A stretch of 64,000 nucleotides of DNA. It comes from Acuticoccus sp051016205. GTDB lineage: Bacteria; Pseudomonadota; Alphaproteobacteria; Rhizobiales; Amorphaceae. A model generated the notes under the pieces. That model was not told the DNA's origin, made no database searches, and was given only the letters and a program-made list of their open reading frames with translations. Both the position numbers and the translations under genes were made by a program. Every line of letters begins with the position of its first letter. Position 1 is the stretch's first letter. The DNA lies in assembly GCA_051016205.1 (NCBI GenBank), contig CP136534.1, positions 4,340,001 through 4,404,000 on the forward strand. The letters run 5' to 3'. Shown here in pieces: positions 52,080-60,660 of this stretch.

Positions 52080-53165
52080 TTAGGCCGCCAGTTCATGCGG
52101 GGCAACGGCAACGGCGCGGCCGTCACTGTCAAACAGCATCATCCGCTCAAGGTCGAGGTGCACGTTGATGATGCTGTCCTGCTCGGGGTCGTGGATGCCG
52201 TGGGTCAGCACCACCCAGGGGATGCCCGCACAATCCACGTGGACAAAGCTCTCAGAGCCGGTGATCTCCGTCACGTTGACCCGCGCGGGGAGGCTGGCGC
52301 GGCCCTCCCCCGTGTCGGAGAGAGACAGGTGGTGGGGCCTAACGGCGAGAACGTACTGGGTGTCGGGGAGACTTGCATAGCGTTGAGGCACCGGCACTTC
52401 GGCCCCGTCTTGGTGGCGGAAGGTGCTGCCGGCCTTCGTCACCTGCAACGTGTTCAAAGGCGGGTCGGAGAACGTGCGGGCAGTCAGAAGGTCTTCAGGG
52501 CGACGGTAGACGTCCACAGTGTCGCCAAATTGTGTGACGCGGCCTTCGCTGAGCGTTGCCGTCTTGCCGCCAAGCAGCAATGCCTCCGACGGTTCCGCGG
52601 TGGCATAGACGAAGATGGCGCCGGACTCGGCAAAGATTCTTGGCAGTTCGTCACGCAGTTCTTCACGCAGCTTGTAGTCAAGGTTGGCGAGGGGTTCGTC
52701 CAGCAAGACGAGCTTGGCATCTTTGGCAAGGGCCCGTCCCATGGCGGTGCGCTGCTGTTGACCGCCAGAGAGGGAGAGCGGAAGTCTGTCGAGATAAGGC
52801 TCCAGCTTCAAGATGGCGGCAATGCGGTTGACGGCCTGGTCGATATCGTTGCGACTCTTGCCCGCAATACGCATGGGCGAAGCGATATTTTCATACACCG
52901 ACAAGGCCGGGTAGTTGATGAACTGCTGGTAGACCATGGCAATGTCGCGCTTTTGCACGGGCCGACCCGTCACGTCCTCCCCGTCCACATGGATGGTACC
53001 GTGGGTGGGACGGTCGAGGCCGGCCATGAGGCGCATCAGGCTGGTCTTGCCCGACAGCGTTGGGCCGAGCAGAACGTTCAACGAGCCAGGCGACAGCTGC
53101 ATGGACACGTCCTCAACGTGCACCACACCGCTGACCACCTTGGTAACGCCTCTCAACTCCAGCAT
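52080..53165 (-). CDS. glpS: glycerol ABC transporter ATPase GlpS
   Basis: A 361-residue ATPase. Walker A is the unusual GPTLSGKTSLM, the signature is canonical LSGGQQQRTAMGRAL, Walker B is VLLDEPLANLDYK, and the switch region VYATAEPSEALLL lacks the usual His. GlpT has a normal Walker A and His but a degenerate signature, so the two ATPases are complementary and one composite ATP site would be catalytic. A GGGAGGACC ribosome site precedes MLELRGV. Confidence 0.9.
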   Translation of the reverse strand: MLELRGVTKVVSGVVHVEDVSMQLSPGSLNVLLGPTLSGKTSLMRLMAGLDRPTHGTIHVDGEDVTGRPVQKRDIAMVYQQFINYPALSVYENIASPMRIAGKSRNDIDQAVNRIAAILKLEPYLDRLPLSLSGGQQQRTAMGRALAKDAKLVLLDEPLANLDYKLREELRDELPRIFAESGAIFVYATAEPSEALLLGGKTATLSEGRVTQFGDTVDVYRRPEDLLTARTFSDPPLNTLQVTKAGSTFRHQDGAEVPVPQRYASLPDTQYVLAVRPHHLSLSDTGEGRASLPARVNVTEITGSESFVHVDCAGIPWVVLTHGIHDPEQDSIINVHLDLERMMLFDSDGRAVAVAPHELAA

Positions 53166-53296
53166 CGGTCCTCCCAACGTCGCGGGCTCATCCCGCTGTT
53201 TGCGCCGGTTTGCCCGGCTCTTCCGCCGACGGGTAGGTCGGCGTTTGCAGGCCCTGCCGCAGACAACGGGCCCGGATAGTGTCTGATGCGCCGCAG

Positions 53297-54817
53297 TTAC
53301 TCCGCAGCAGCCTCCACAGCGCGGCCATCTCCCATAAAGCGGTCCAAAGCGGCCGCCTCGTCTTTGGAAAGTCTAAGGCCCAGCTTGGTCCGGCGCCACA
53401 ACACATCGTCGGCCGTCCTCGCCCACTCGTGGGCCGCAAGGTAGCGGACCTCCGCTGCGGTGAGATGGGCACCGAAAGTCTCTCCAAGGTCGTCCATGGA
53501 TGTGGCCTCGCCCAGAAGAATGCGCGCCTTCGTTCCATAAAGTCGCGCATAGCGGCGCGCCAATGTGGCCGGCAAGAAAGGATAGTCGCGGGTCAATTGG
53601 TCGGCGAGTTTGGGCGCTTCGGAAAGGCTCATGTCACCGCCTGGCAGGACGGATGTGCCTGTCCAAGGCTTGCCCTTTTGACCAATCAACTCGCCCACCT
53701 TCTCGACCGTTGCCTCGGCAAGCTTGCGGTAGGTGGTGAGTTTTCCGCCGAAAATGTTGATGATGGGCGCGCGCTCTCCGGCTGCTTCTGCCTTCAATAC
53801 GTAATCGCGGGTGGCTTCCTGCGCACTGGAGGCACCGTCATCGTAAAGCGGGCGCACGCCTGAGTAGGTCCACACGATGTCGTCCGGCGTGACCGGCGCT
53901 TTGAAATACGCGCTGGCGTTCTTGCAAAGGTAAGCCACCTCTTCGGGCGTGATGGCTGCGTCCTTGGGGTCGCCCTCATAGTCACGGTCGGTGGTGCCTA
54001 CGAGGGTGAAGTCGTCCTCGTAGGGGATCGCAAAGATGATCCGCTTGTCGGTGTTCTGGAAAATATAGGCCTTGGGATGGTCGAATTTCTTGGCAATCAC
54101 GATGTGGCTGCCTTGGACAAGGCGCACATTGTGCGCATCATTGCGACCAAGGGCTTGGCCCAGAACCTTGTCCACCCAGGGTCCTGCAGCGTTCACCACC
54201 ATCTTTGCGGTGACGGTTTGTGTGGTGCCGTCGGCGCTGCGAAGGTCGATATGCCAAAGATTCGGCGTGGGGCGGGCAGCCACGACGGCCGTGCGCGCCA
54301 TGATGTCAGCACCCTTGTCGGCAGCATCACGCGCGTTGAGGACCACCAGGCGCGCATCGTCCACCCAGCAGTCGGAATACTCAAAACCGCGCTTGTAATC
54401 GTCCCGGAGCGGGGCGCCTACCGGGTCGGTGGTGAGGTTCAGCGAGCGGGTGGCCGGGAGACGCTTGCGGCCGCCTAGATGGTCGTAAACGAACAGGCCG
54501 AGGCGCAGAAACCAACGGGGACGCAGGCCTTTGTGGTGGGGCAGGACGAACCGAAGAGGCCAGATGATGTGCGGGGCCATCGCCCACAACACTTCGCGCT
54601 CCAACAGTGCCTCGCGCACCAAACGAAACTCATAATGCTCAAGATAGCGCAGGCCGCCATGGATGAGTTTGGTGGACCATGAGGACGTGCCTGACGCAAA
54701 ATCGTTCTTTTCCGCCAGCGCAACACGATAGCCGCGGCCCACAAGGTCCCTGGCAATGCCGGTCCCGTTGATGCCGCCACCGATCACAAAAACGTCGTAT
54801 TGCGCGTCTTCGTCCAT
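53297..54817 (-). CDS. glpD: aerobic glycerol-3-phosphate dehydrogenase GlpD
   Basis: A 506-residue FAD enzyme that oxidises glycerol-3-phosphate to dihydroxyacetone phosphate at the inner membrane, passing electrons to quinone. Key features: FAD-binding VFVIGGGINGTGIARDLVGR, the FASGTSSWSTKLIHGGLRYL signature, PLYDDGASSAQEATRDY and IFGGKLTTYRKLAE near the C-terminus. The length is typical. It is the first enzyme gene of the glp operon, after glpR, with operator-like repeats in its upstream gap. No glycerol kinase gene is in this window. Confidence 0.95.
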   Translation of the reverse strand: MDEDAQYDVFVIGGGINGTGIARDLVGRGYRVALAEKNDFASGTSSWSTKLIHGGLRYLEHYEFRLVREALLEREVLWAMAPHIIWPLRFVLPHHKGLRPRWFLRLGLFVYDHLGGRKRLPATRSLNLTTDPVGAPLRDDYKRGFEYSDCWVDDARLVVLNARDAADKGADIMARTAVVAARPTPNLWHIDLRSADGTTQTVTAKMVVNAAGPWVDKVLGQALGRNDAHNVRLVQGSHIVIAKKFDHPKAYIFQNTDKRIIFAIPYEDDFTLVGTTDRDYEGDPKDAAITPEEVAYLCKNASAYFKAPVTPDDIVWTYSGVRPLYDDGASSAQEATRDYVLKAEAAGERAPIINIFGGKLTTYRKLAEATVEKVGELIGQKGKPWTGTSVLPGGDMSLSEAPKLADQLTRDYPFLPATLARRYARLYGTKARILLGEATSMDDLGETFGAHLTAAEVRYLAAHEWARTADDVLWRRTKLGLRLSKDEAAALDRFMGDGRAVEAAAE

Positions 54818-54854
54818 GGGCTCCCTAGCGTCTCTTTATTGACGACGAGCTTAG

Positions 54855-54903
54855 ACGAAAGAAAGCGAATGTCAAACGCGCCTCAACGCGAATAAACCGA
54901 AAC
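54855..54903. promoter_or_regulatory. GlpR operator-like repeats upstream of glpD
   Basis: Two related sites in the glpR-glpD gap, ACGAAAGAAAGCGAAT (54855-54870) and CGAATAAACCGAAAC (54889-54903), match the CGAAA/TTTCG repeats seen upstream of glpR. On the coding strand they read TTTCG-type half-sites, typical of DeoR/GlpR operators. Confidence 0.5.
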
Positions 54904-54913
54904 TTCGCGCGCG

Positions 54914-55684
54914 TCAGTTTTTGGCGTTGCCGTCGGCCGTTTCGATCAGGCGCAGGCCGTGCTCATGGCAGATGATGCGGATATCGCTCGAACAGCGGTC
55001 GGTGACGAAGGTATCCACCTGAGAAAGGTCGGCAATGCGCACAGGGGCGCCGCGGGTAAACTTCGTGGAATCGGCCACAAGCACCACGTGGCGGGCGTTC
55101 TCGATGATGGCCTGGGCCACTTTCACCTCACGCAAATCAAAGTCCAGAAGCGCACCGTCACGGTCGATGGCCGACGCACCGATCACCGCATAGTCCACCC
55201 GGAACTGGCGGATAAAGTCCCCCGCCGTCTGGCCCACAATGCCGCCATCGGCCCCGCGCACGACGCCGCCGGCGATCACCACCTCGAACCCTTCATAAAG
55301 GCGCATCCTATTGGCAACGTTAATGTTATTGGTGATGACCATCAATGCATCATGCCCCAGCAACGCCTCACTCACCGCCTCCGTTGTGGTTCCGATGTTG
55401 ATGAACAGGGACGCATCATCGGGAATCAGTTGCGCAGCGGCACGCCCGATCGCCACCTTCTCGTCGGAGGCGATCTGGCGGCGCTTTTCATACTCCATAT
55501 TCGCCGTGCCTGAGGGGCTGACGGCACCGCCATGGATACGCGTCAAAAGGCGCCGTCCTGCCAGCTCGTTCAGGTCCTTGCGGATGGTTTGGGGGGAGAC
55601 CGTGAAGCGCGCGGCAAGGTCTTCCACCATGACCTTCCCCTCGCGCTTGGCAAGCTCCACAATGGCTGAGTGTCGCGGGATCAT
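54914..55684 (-). CDS. glpR: DeoR-family glycerol regulator GlpR
   Basis: A 256-residue repressor. The N-terminal DeoR HTH (LAKREGKVMVEDLAARFTVS, then PQTIRKDLNELAGRR) is followed by the sugar-phosphate-binding DeoRC domain (FINIGTTTEAVSEALLG, VVIAGGVVRGADGGIVG, VADSTKFTRGAPVRI). It probably responds to glycerol-3-phosphate. It lies first in the glp gene string and divergent from a Fur-family gene. The region upstream contains TTTCG repeats expected for autoregulation. Confidence 0.9.
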   Translation of the reverse strand: MIPRHSAIVELAKREGKVMVEDLAARFTVSPQTIRKDLNELAGRRLLTRIHGGAVSPSGTANMEYEKRRQIASDEKVAIGRAAAQLIPDDASLFINIGTTTEAVSEALLGHDALMVITNNINVANRMRLYEGFEVVIAGGVVRGADGGIVGQTAGDFIRQFRVDYAVIGASAIDRDGALLDFDLREVKVAQAIIENARHVVLVADSTKFTRGAPVRIADLSQVDTFVTDRCSSDIRIICHEHGLRLIETADGNAKN

Positions 55685-55720
55685 GGGCGCAAGAACGGAT
55701 GCCTCAAAGGCATCGCAGGC

Positions 55721-55770
55721 TTTCGTTTGGTTTCGTCATGATCGCCATGGTGCAAGAAACGAAACGAAAA
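55721..55770. promoter_or_regulatory. GlpR operator-like repeats between glpR and the Fur-family gene
   Basis: TTTCGTTTGGTTTCGT (55721-55736) and AAACGAAACGAAAA (55757-55770) face each other, each a direct repeat of TTTCG/CGAAA half-sites with 8-bp or 5-bp steps. This agrees with GlpR/DeoR-type operators and places the glp promoter in this gap. Confidence 0.6.
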
Positions 55771-55851
55771 GGCCAGCCCCCGACCACGCCTCGGGAGGGG
55801 CACGTGCGATCACGGCAATTGGCATTTGTACATCGCCCTGTTGCGAGCTAC

Positions 55852-56283
55852 ATGGCGTTTATGACCGAGAGTGCAGCATCGGCAGAACGGTTGGAGCAGG
55901 CGCTGCGCGCGGACGGCGTGCGCATCACGCGCCAGCGTGCGGCCATTCTGAAGGTTTTGTCGGAAGCGCAGGACCACCCCGACGCCACAGAGCTGCATCG
56001 CCGTGCCCGCGACATCGACGAATCGGTGTCGCTTGCCACCGTCTACCGGACGCTCGCCGCCTTGGAAGAGCAAGGCATTGTTCACCGCCACTCCTTCGAC
56101 GGCACGCCCGCGCGGTTTGAAACCACCGACCTTCCCCACCACGACCACATCATCGACCTTGATACCGGCGCCGTGGTGGAGTTTCGCTCCGACAAGATCG
56201 AGAAGCTTCAGGCGGAAATTGCCGAGGCCCTGGGCTACGAGGTGGTGCGCCACCGCCTCGAACTCTACTGCCGAAAGCGCTGA
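55852..56283 (+). CDS. Fur-family metal-responsive regulator
   Basis: A 143-residue Fur/Mur-type regulator. The winged HTH (VRITRQRAAILKVLSEAQDH, then SLATVYRTLAALEEQGIVHR) binds DNA; HHDHIIDLDTGAVVEF holds the metal-sensing HHDH motif and the dimer domain ends at CRKR. It lacks the C-terminal CxxC zinc pairs, as in rhizobial Fur/Mur proteins that answer to manganese or iron. The start at 55852 (or 55861) gives normal length; longer frames are unlikely. It is followed after 17 bases by a kinase-fold gene. Confidence 0.88.
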   Translation: MAFMTESAASAERLEQALRADGVRITRQRAAILKVLSEAQDHPDATELHRRARDIDESVSLATVYRTLAALEEQGIVHRHSFDGTPARFETTDLPHHDHIIDLDTGAVVEFRSDKIEKLQAEIAEALGYEVVRHRLELYCRKR

Positions 56284-56300
56284 GACGGTCCGGCGCATTT

Positions 56301-57023
56301 ATGGCGGTTGAGACAGAGCATGGCGACCTGAAGGTCTCCGAAATCCTCACAATCTACGAGAAAGCCAGCACAAAGCCGTGCCTCGTGCGCGCCGAAGACG
56401 GCTCCTGTTGGGTGATGAAGCTGGCGGGCGCGGGACAAGGGCCTGCGGGACTGTTGTGGGAGTTCATCGGTCTTGGCGTGGCGCGCGCCTTTAGCGTTCC
56501 CGTGCCCGAGGCGCGCATCATCCATCTTCCCGAAGGCTTTCCCTGGCAGGTGGGGACGGACGAGTACGACGAGATGCTGCAACGCTCGTTCGGGCCCAAC
56601 CTTGCCATTGCCTTTGTGGAGGATGCCCAAGGGCTCACCGCGGCCGAAGCACTGGAATTGCCGCAAACCCTTGTGGACCACATTGCCGCAGCCGATGCGT
56701 GGCTGTGCAATGTGGACCGCACCCATCGCAACACGAACCTTTTGCGCGGGCCTGACGGAACAATCCATGTGATTGACTATGGGGCGTGCCTGTTCGGCCC
56801 GCGGGCGTTGGCAAGGCGGTATGCCGCCCCTTCCCTGCCGGCCCATCACCTGTTCCAGGCGCGCGCCCAAAACCCCGTCAGGCGGCCTGCCCTTGATTGG
56901 GAAGAGATGATTGCCCCCCTGCCCGCCACGTGGCTGGCCGCCATCGGGCTTGATCATCACAGCCTCTTGGAGCGTTTGAGGGCGGCCGAGGAGGCTGTCG
57001 GCGCCATGGCCGCCCGGCACTAG
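56301..57023 (+). CDS. HipA-like kinase-fold protein
   Basis: A 240-residue protein resembling stand-alone HipA-type kinase domains. ASTKPCLVRAEDGSCWVMK could carry the ATP-binding Lys, WLCNVDRTHRNTNLL is the catalytic loop with D-R-x-x-x-N-T-N, and HVIDYGACLFG matches the metal-binding DFG-like Asp. It lacks the HipA N-terminal domain and there is no HipB antitoxin beside it. It is probably co-transcribed with the Fur-family regulator (17-base gap). The substrate is unknown. Confidence 0.7.
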   Translation: MAVETEHGDLKVSEILTIYEKASTKPCLVRAEDGSCWVMKLAGAGQGPAGLLWEFIGLGVARAFSVPVPEARIIHLPEGFPWQVGTDEYDEMLQRSFGPNLAIAFVEDAQGLTAAEALELPQTLVDHIAAADAWLCNVDRTHRNTNLLRGPDGTIHVIDYGACLFGPRALARRYAAPSLPAHHLFQARAQNPVRRPALDWEEMIAPLPATWLAAIGLDHHSLLERLRAAEEAVGAMAARH

Positions 57024-57177
57024 ACAGCCTGTTCTGAGCCGCCTCGCCGCTCCTTGCCTCCCTGGCGATCGCCCAAACAATGCGCAGTCAATGCGCGCCG
57101 GGCGGCTTTTGGCCGACCCCTGGCTGTGCTACCGCAGTCTTGCCTCAATTGGCCAAGAATCGTTTTGGAGGAAGCCC

Positions 57178-58191
57178 ATGATTATCCGTTCCGTCGCCAT
57201 GGCTGCGGCGCTTCTCACCGCCACAGCGTTGACGCCCGCCACCGCTGACACGTCCGAAAAGTCCATCGCCCTGTCCAACAACTATGCCGGCAACTCCTGG
57301 CGCCAGGCGATGCTGCGCTCCTGGGAGAAGGTGACGAGCCAGGCTGTGGCCGATGGTGTCGTGACCGCTGCCGACGCCTTCACCACCGCGGAAAACCAGG
57401 TGACGGAGCAAGCCGCACAGATCCAGAACCTGATCCTTCAAGGCTATGACGCCATCGTCATCAACGCTGCCTCCCCCGAAGGCCTCAATGGTGCCGTGCG
57501 CGAGGCGTGCGATGCTGGCATCATCGTGGTCTCCTTCGATGGCGTCGTCACCGAGCCGTGCGCCTGGCGCATTGCTGTGGACTTCCAGAAAATGGGCAAG
57601 GACCAGGTGGAATACCTTGCGGGTCGTCTTCCCGACGGTGGCGACCTTCTTGAAATCCGCGGCCTTGCAGGCGTGTTCGTGGACGACGAGATTTCCGCCG
57701 GCATTCACTCCGGCGTGGAAGCGCATCCGAATTTCAACATCGCAGGCTCGGTCCACGGCGACTGGGCGCAGGATGTGGCCCAGCGCGCCGTTGCTGGCAT
57801 TTTGCCGAGCCTGCCCCCAGTGGTGGGCGTCGTCACCCAAGGGGGTGATGGCTATGGCGCGGCCCAGGCCTTCAAGGCTGCCGGGCGGGACATGCCCATC
57901 ATCGTCATGGGCAACCGCCACGACGAGCTGACCTGGTGGAAAGAGCAAAAGGACGCCAACGGCTATGAGACCATGTCGGTCTCCATTGCGCCCGGTGTGT
58001 CCACCCTCGCTTTCTGGGTCGCCCAGCAGATCCTGAACGGTGAAGAGGTGCCCAAGGACCTGGTGGTGCCGTTCCTGCGGATCGACCAGGACAATCTTGA
58101 GGCCAACCTTGCCGCCACGGAAGAAGGCGGGGTCGCCAACGTGGAGTATTCGCTCGACGACGCGCGCGAGGTGATTGCTCAAGCGCGCTGA
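57178..58191 (+). CDS. CUT2 sugar ABC transporter, periplasmic binding protein
   Basis: A 337-residue RbsB-like binding protein with a signal peptide (SVAMAAALLTATALTPATA). The fold is Peripla_BP_4: SIALSNNYAGNSWRQAMLRS, QAAQIQNLILQGYDAIVINA, and CDAGIIVVSFDGVV. It delivers a sugar or similar polar solute to the membrane complex. A GGAGG site precedes the ATG at 57178. It is followed by the fused ATPase and two permeases in one operon. Confidence 0.9.
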   Translation: MIIRSVAMAAALLTATALTPATADTSEKSIALSNNYAGNSWRQAMLRSWEKVTSQAVADGVVTAADAFTTAENQVTEQAAQIQNLILQGYDAIVINAASPEGLNGAVREACDAGIIVVSFDGVVTEPCAWRIAVDFQKMGKDQVEYLAGRLPDGGDLLEIRGLAGVFVDDEISAGIHSGVEAHPNFNIAGSVHGDWAQDVAQRAVAGILPSLPPVVGVVTQGGDGYGAAQAFKAAGRDMPIIVMGNRHDELTWWKEQKDANGYETMSVSIAPGVSTLAFWVAQQILNGEEVPKDLVVPFLRIDQDNLEANLAATEEGGVANVEYSLDDAREVIAQAR

Positions 58192-58199
58192 CCCTGTCC

Positions 58200-59699
58200 T
58201 TGCAGGGCGCCGACCTTCACACCCCGGCCGGGCCCACCGCAACGCCCCCTACGGCAGACGCGGTGGTCCGGCTGGACCATGTGGCCAAGCGCTTCGGCGC
58301 TGTGGTGGCCCTTGATGATGTGGCCATCACCGTGCTCCCAGGCGCTTGCCTGGGGCTTGTGGGACACAACGGGGCCGGCAAATCCACGCTCATGAATGTC
58401 CTTGCGGGCACCATGCGGCCCGACCAGGGCGAGATCATTGTGGGCGGCAAGGATCTGACGGAGGGCTACACTGTGGAGAGCGCCCGCGCCGCTGGCGTCA
58501 GGTGCATCTTCCAGGAAGGTTCGCTGTGCCCCAACCTCACCGTTGCTGAAAACGCGCGGATCGAGCACGCGAGCCTGACAGGGTTTTCCTGGCGCACCGA
58601 TGCAGGCCGGCTCATTGAATCAAAGCTCGATGAGGTGTTTCCCGGCCACGGTGTGCGCCCAGGCCAGATGATTGCCGACCTCTCCATTGCCAAGCGACAG
58701 ATGGTGGAGATCGCGCGGGCCTTTTGCGTCACCGACACGCCTGTGCGTTGCGTGATCTTGGATGAACCCACCTCCTCCCTCGACACGGCCATTGCCGACC
58801 AGCTCCTTGCCCACATCCGCCGCTTTGTGAACGCCGGCGGCAGCGCCATTTTCATCTCCCACCTTTTGGGCGAGGTGCTTGCCATCTCAGACCGTGTGGT
58901 GGTGATGCGCGACGGCAAGGTCGTGGCCGACCGCAAGGCCGAAGCGTTCGACAGGGACGGCCTCGTGGCTGCCATGGGGAGTGTTGCGCCCGCAGCTGCA
59001 CGGGAGGCCCGTTCGGGTTTGGAAGCCCGTGGTGACCGGGTGCCCACAGTGGACCTTGCACCCCAAGCCCGCACAGGTGGTCGCCTTCGTGCCTATAAAG
59101 GGGAAATCGTTGGGCTTGCCGGCCTTGCCGGTCATGGCCAGACCGATGCCCTAGTGGCCGTATTCGACGGTCAGGGCCGCAAAGCCGGCGAGGCGAGCGT
59201 TGCCTTCGTTGCAGGCGACCGCCAAAGCGACGGCACCTTCCCCCTTTGGTCCATTGCCGAAAACCTTGCGATCCGCTCCATCCGCGCCCTTCGCAAAGGT
59301 GCTTTGGTGGATAACGAAGCGCAGATGGCGCTGGCCGAGCGGTGGAAGGGCCGTATCGACATCAAGACCCCCGACATGACCAACCCCATCCTGTCACTGT
59401 CGGGCGGCAACCAGCAAAAGGTCCTGTTTGCGAGGGCACTCGCCTCCGACGCCGACATCATCTTGATGGACGATCCTATGCGCGGCGTCGACGTGGGCAC
59501 AAAGCGCGAAGTCTACGAGATCTTGCGCGAGGAAGCGGACGCCGGCCGGACCTTCCTCTGGTACACCACCGAGATGGATGAGCTGTTGATTGCCGATCAC
59601 GTCTACGTCTTCCGCGATGGGGCGATCGTTGCCGACCTGACGGGCGCTGATGTGACAGAAGAGGCCATTCTCGACGCCTCCTTCAAGAAAACTGCATGA
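58200..59699 (+). CDS. CUT2 sugar ABC transporter, tandem ATPase
   Basis: A 499-residue RbsA/MglA-type protein with two nucleotide-binding halves. The first has Walker A GHNGAGKSTLM, a LSIAKRQMVEIAR signature and Walker B CVILDEPTSSLD. The second has a degenerate Walker A region (GLAGHGQTDAL) with a shortened loop after it, signature LSGGNQQKVLFARAL and Walker B IILMDDPMRGVD. This asymmetry is usual for the family. The TTG start lies 9 bases after the binding-protein stop; a GTG further in (GCGGTGGTCCGG) is an alternative. Confidence 0.9.
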   Translation: MQGADLHTPAGPTATPPTADAVVRLDHVAKRFGAVVALDDVAITVLPGACLGLVGHNGAGKSTLMNVLAGTMRPDQGEIIVGGKDLTEGYTVESARAAGVRCIFQEGSLCPNLTVAENARIEHASLTGFSWRTDAGRLIESKLDEVFPGHGVRPGQMIADLSIAKRQMVEIARAFCVTDTPVRCVILDEPTSSLDTAIADQLLAHIRRFVNAGGSAIFISHLLGEVLAISDRVVVMRDGKVVADRKAEAFDRDGLVAAMGSVAPAAAREARSGLEARGDRVPTVDLAPQARTGGRLRAYKGEIVGLAGLAGHGQTDALVAVFDGQGRKAGEASVAFVAGDRQSDGTFPLWSIAENLAIRSIRALRKGALVDNEAQMALAERWKGRIDIKTPDMTNPILSLSGGNQQKVLFARALASDADIILMDDPMRGVDVGTKREVYEILREEADAGRTFLWYTTEMDELLIADHVYVFRDGAIVADLTGADVTEEAILDASFKKTA

Positions 59700-59718
59700 T
59701 GCAAGGACGCGCCCGTTG

Positions 59719-60660
59719 ATGACCGCCTCGTCCACCCGGCGGTTTTTGAGGGCCGCGCTGCCGGCCTTGTCGCTCGCCCTTCTCCTCGGTGCGATCTTCT
59801 ACCTTCAGCCCCGCACCATGAGCTATTTCGGCCTCAATCTTCTGTTGAATCTGGCCGTTCCCATAGCGCTCGCCACGCTGGCGCAGATGTTCATCCTGTG
59901 TGTGAACGACCTGGATCTGTCCATCGGCAGCTTTGTTAGTCTGACAGCGTGCATTGCCGCCACCTGGCTGAATGATACGCCCCTCTTGGGTGTTCTTGCG
60001 CTTTTGGGCTGCATCCTCGCCTACGGGGCGCTGGGGGCCTTGATCCACCTTAGAAACCTTCCCTCCATCGTCGTCACCCTTGGCATGTCGTTCGTTTGGC
60101 TGGGGCTTGCGATCCTCGTCTTGCCCACCCCCGGTGGAAAGGCGCCAGGGTGGATCCGTGATCTGATGACGCTGAAGCCGCCCTTCATCCCCTTCCCCAT
60201 CATCGCGTGTGTGGTGATTGGTCTGGTGGTGCATGTGGCCATCATGCGCTCGCCCTATGGGGTGGTGCTGCGCGGGGTGGGCGGCAATTCCCAGGCTGTG
60301 GCGCGGGCGGGTTGGTCGCTCCTGCGCGCGAAGGTGACGATGTATATGCTGGCCGGCCTCTTCGGCGTGCTGGCGGGCATGGCTCTTGTGGGCCTCACCA
60401 CATCGGCCGACGCCAACATCGCGCTGCGCTACACGCTGCTGTCCATCGCAGGCGCGATCCTTGGTGGCTGCGAGTTTGTGGGCGGGCGCATTTCTCCCGT
60501 GGGCGCTGTTATCGGGGCGGTGACGCTGACGCTGGCGGCCTCGTTCCTGTCGTTCCTCCGCCTCAACCCCGACTGGCAGATCGGCGCGCAAGGCGCGATC
60601 CTGATCCTCGTTCTGGCGCTCAGAGCCCTTATCGACAGGCGCGAAGGGGCTGGGCGATGA
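59719..60660 (+). CDS. CUT2 sugar ABC transporter permease 1
   Basis: A 313-residue BPD_transp_2 permease with about 8-10 helices (FLRAALPALSLALLLGAIFY first; LCVNDLDLSIGSFVSLTAC is the family motif of helix 3). It forms a heterodimer with the next permease. The ATG at 59719 is used; a TTG one codon before it is equally in frame. The stop overlaps the next ATG as ATGA. Confidence 0.9.
   Translation: MTASSTRRFLRAALPALSLALLLGAIFYLQPRTMSYFGLNLLLNLAVPIALATLAQMFILCVNDLDLSIGSFVSLTACIAATWLNDTPLLGVLALLGCILAYGALGALIHLRNLPSIVVTLGMSFVWLGLAILVLPTPGGKAPGWIRDLMTLKPPFIPFPIIACVVIGLVVHVAIMRSPYGVVLRGVGGNSQAVARAGWSLLRAKVTMYMLAGLFGVLAGMALVGLTTSADANIALRYTLLSIAGAILGGCEFVGGRISPVGAVIGAVTLTLAASFLSFLRLNPDWQIGAQGAILILVLALRALIDRREGAGR

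Noticed and set aside
52050..53279. A 409-codon plus-strand frame across glpS
   Set aside because: Antisense to glpS with its Walker and signature motifs.
60207..60656. Upstream extension of permease 2 into permease 1
   Set aside because: The extension reads permease 1 in the wrong frame; the ATGA overlap at 60657 is the natural start.
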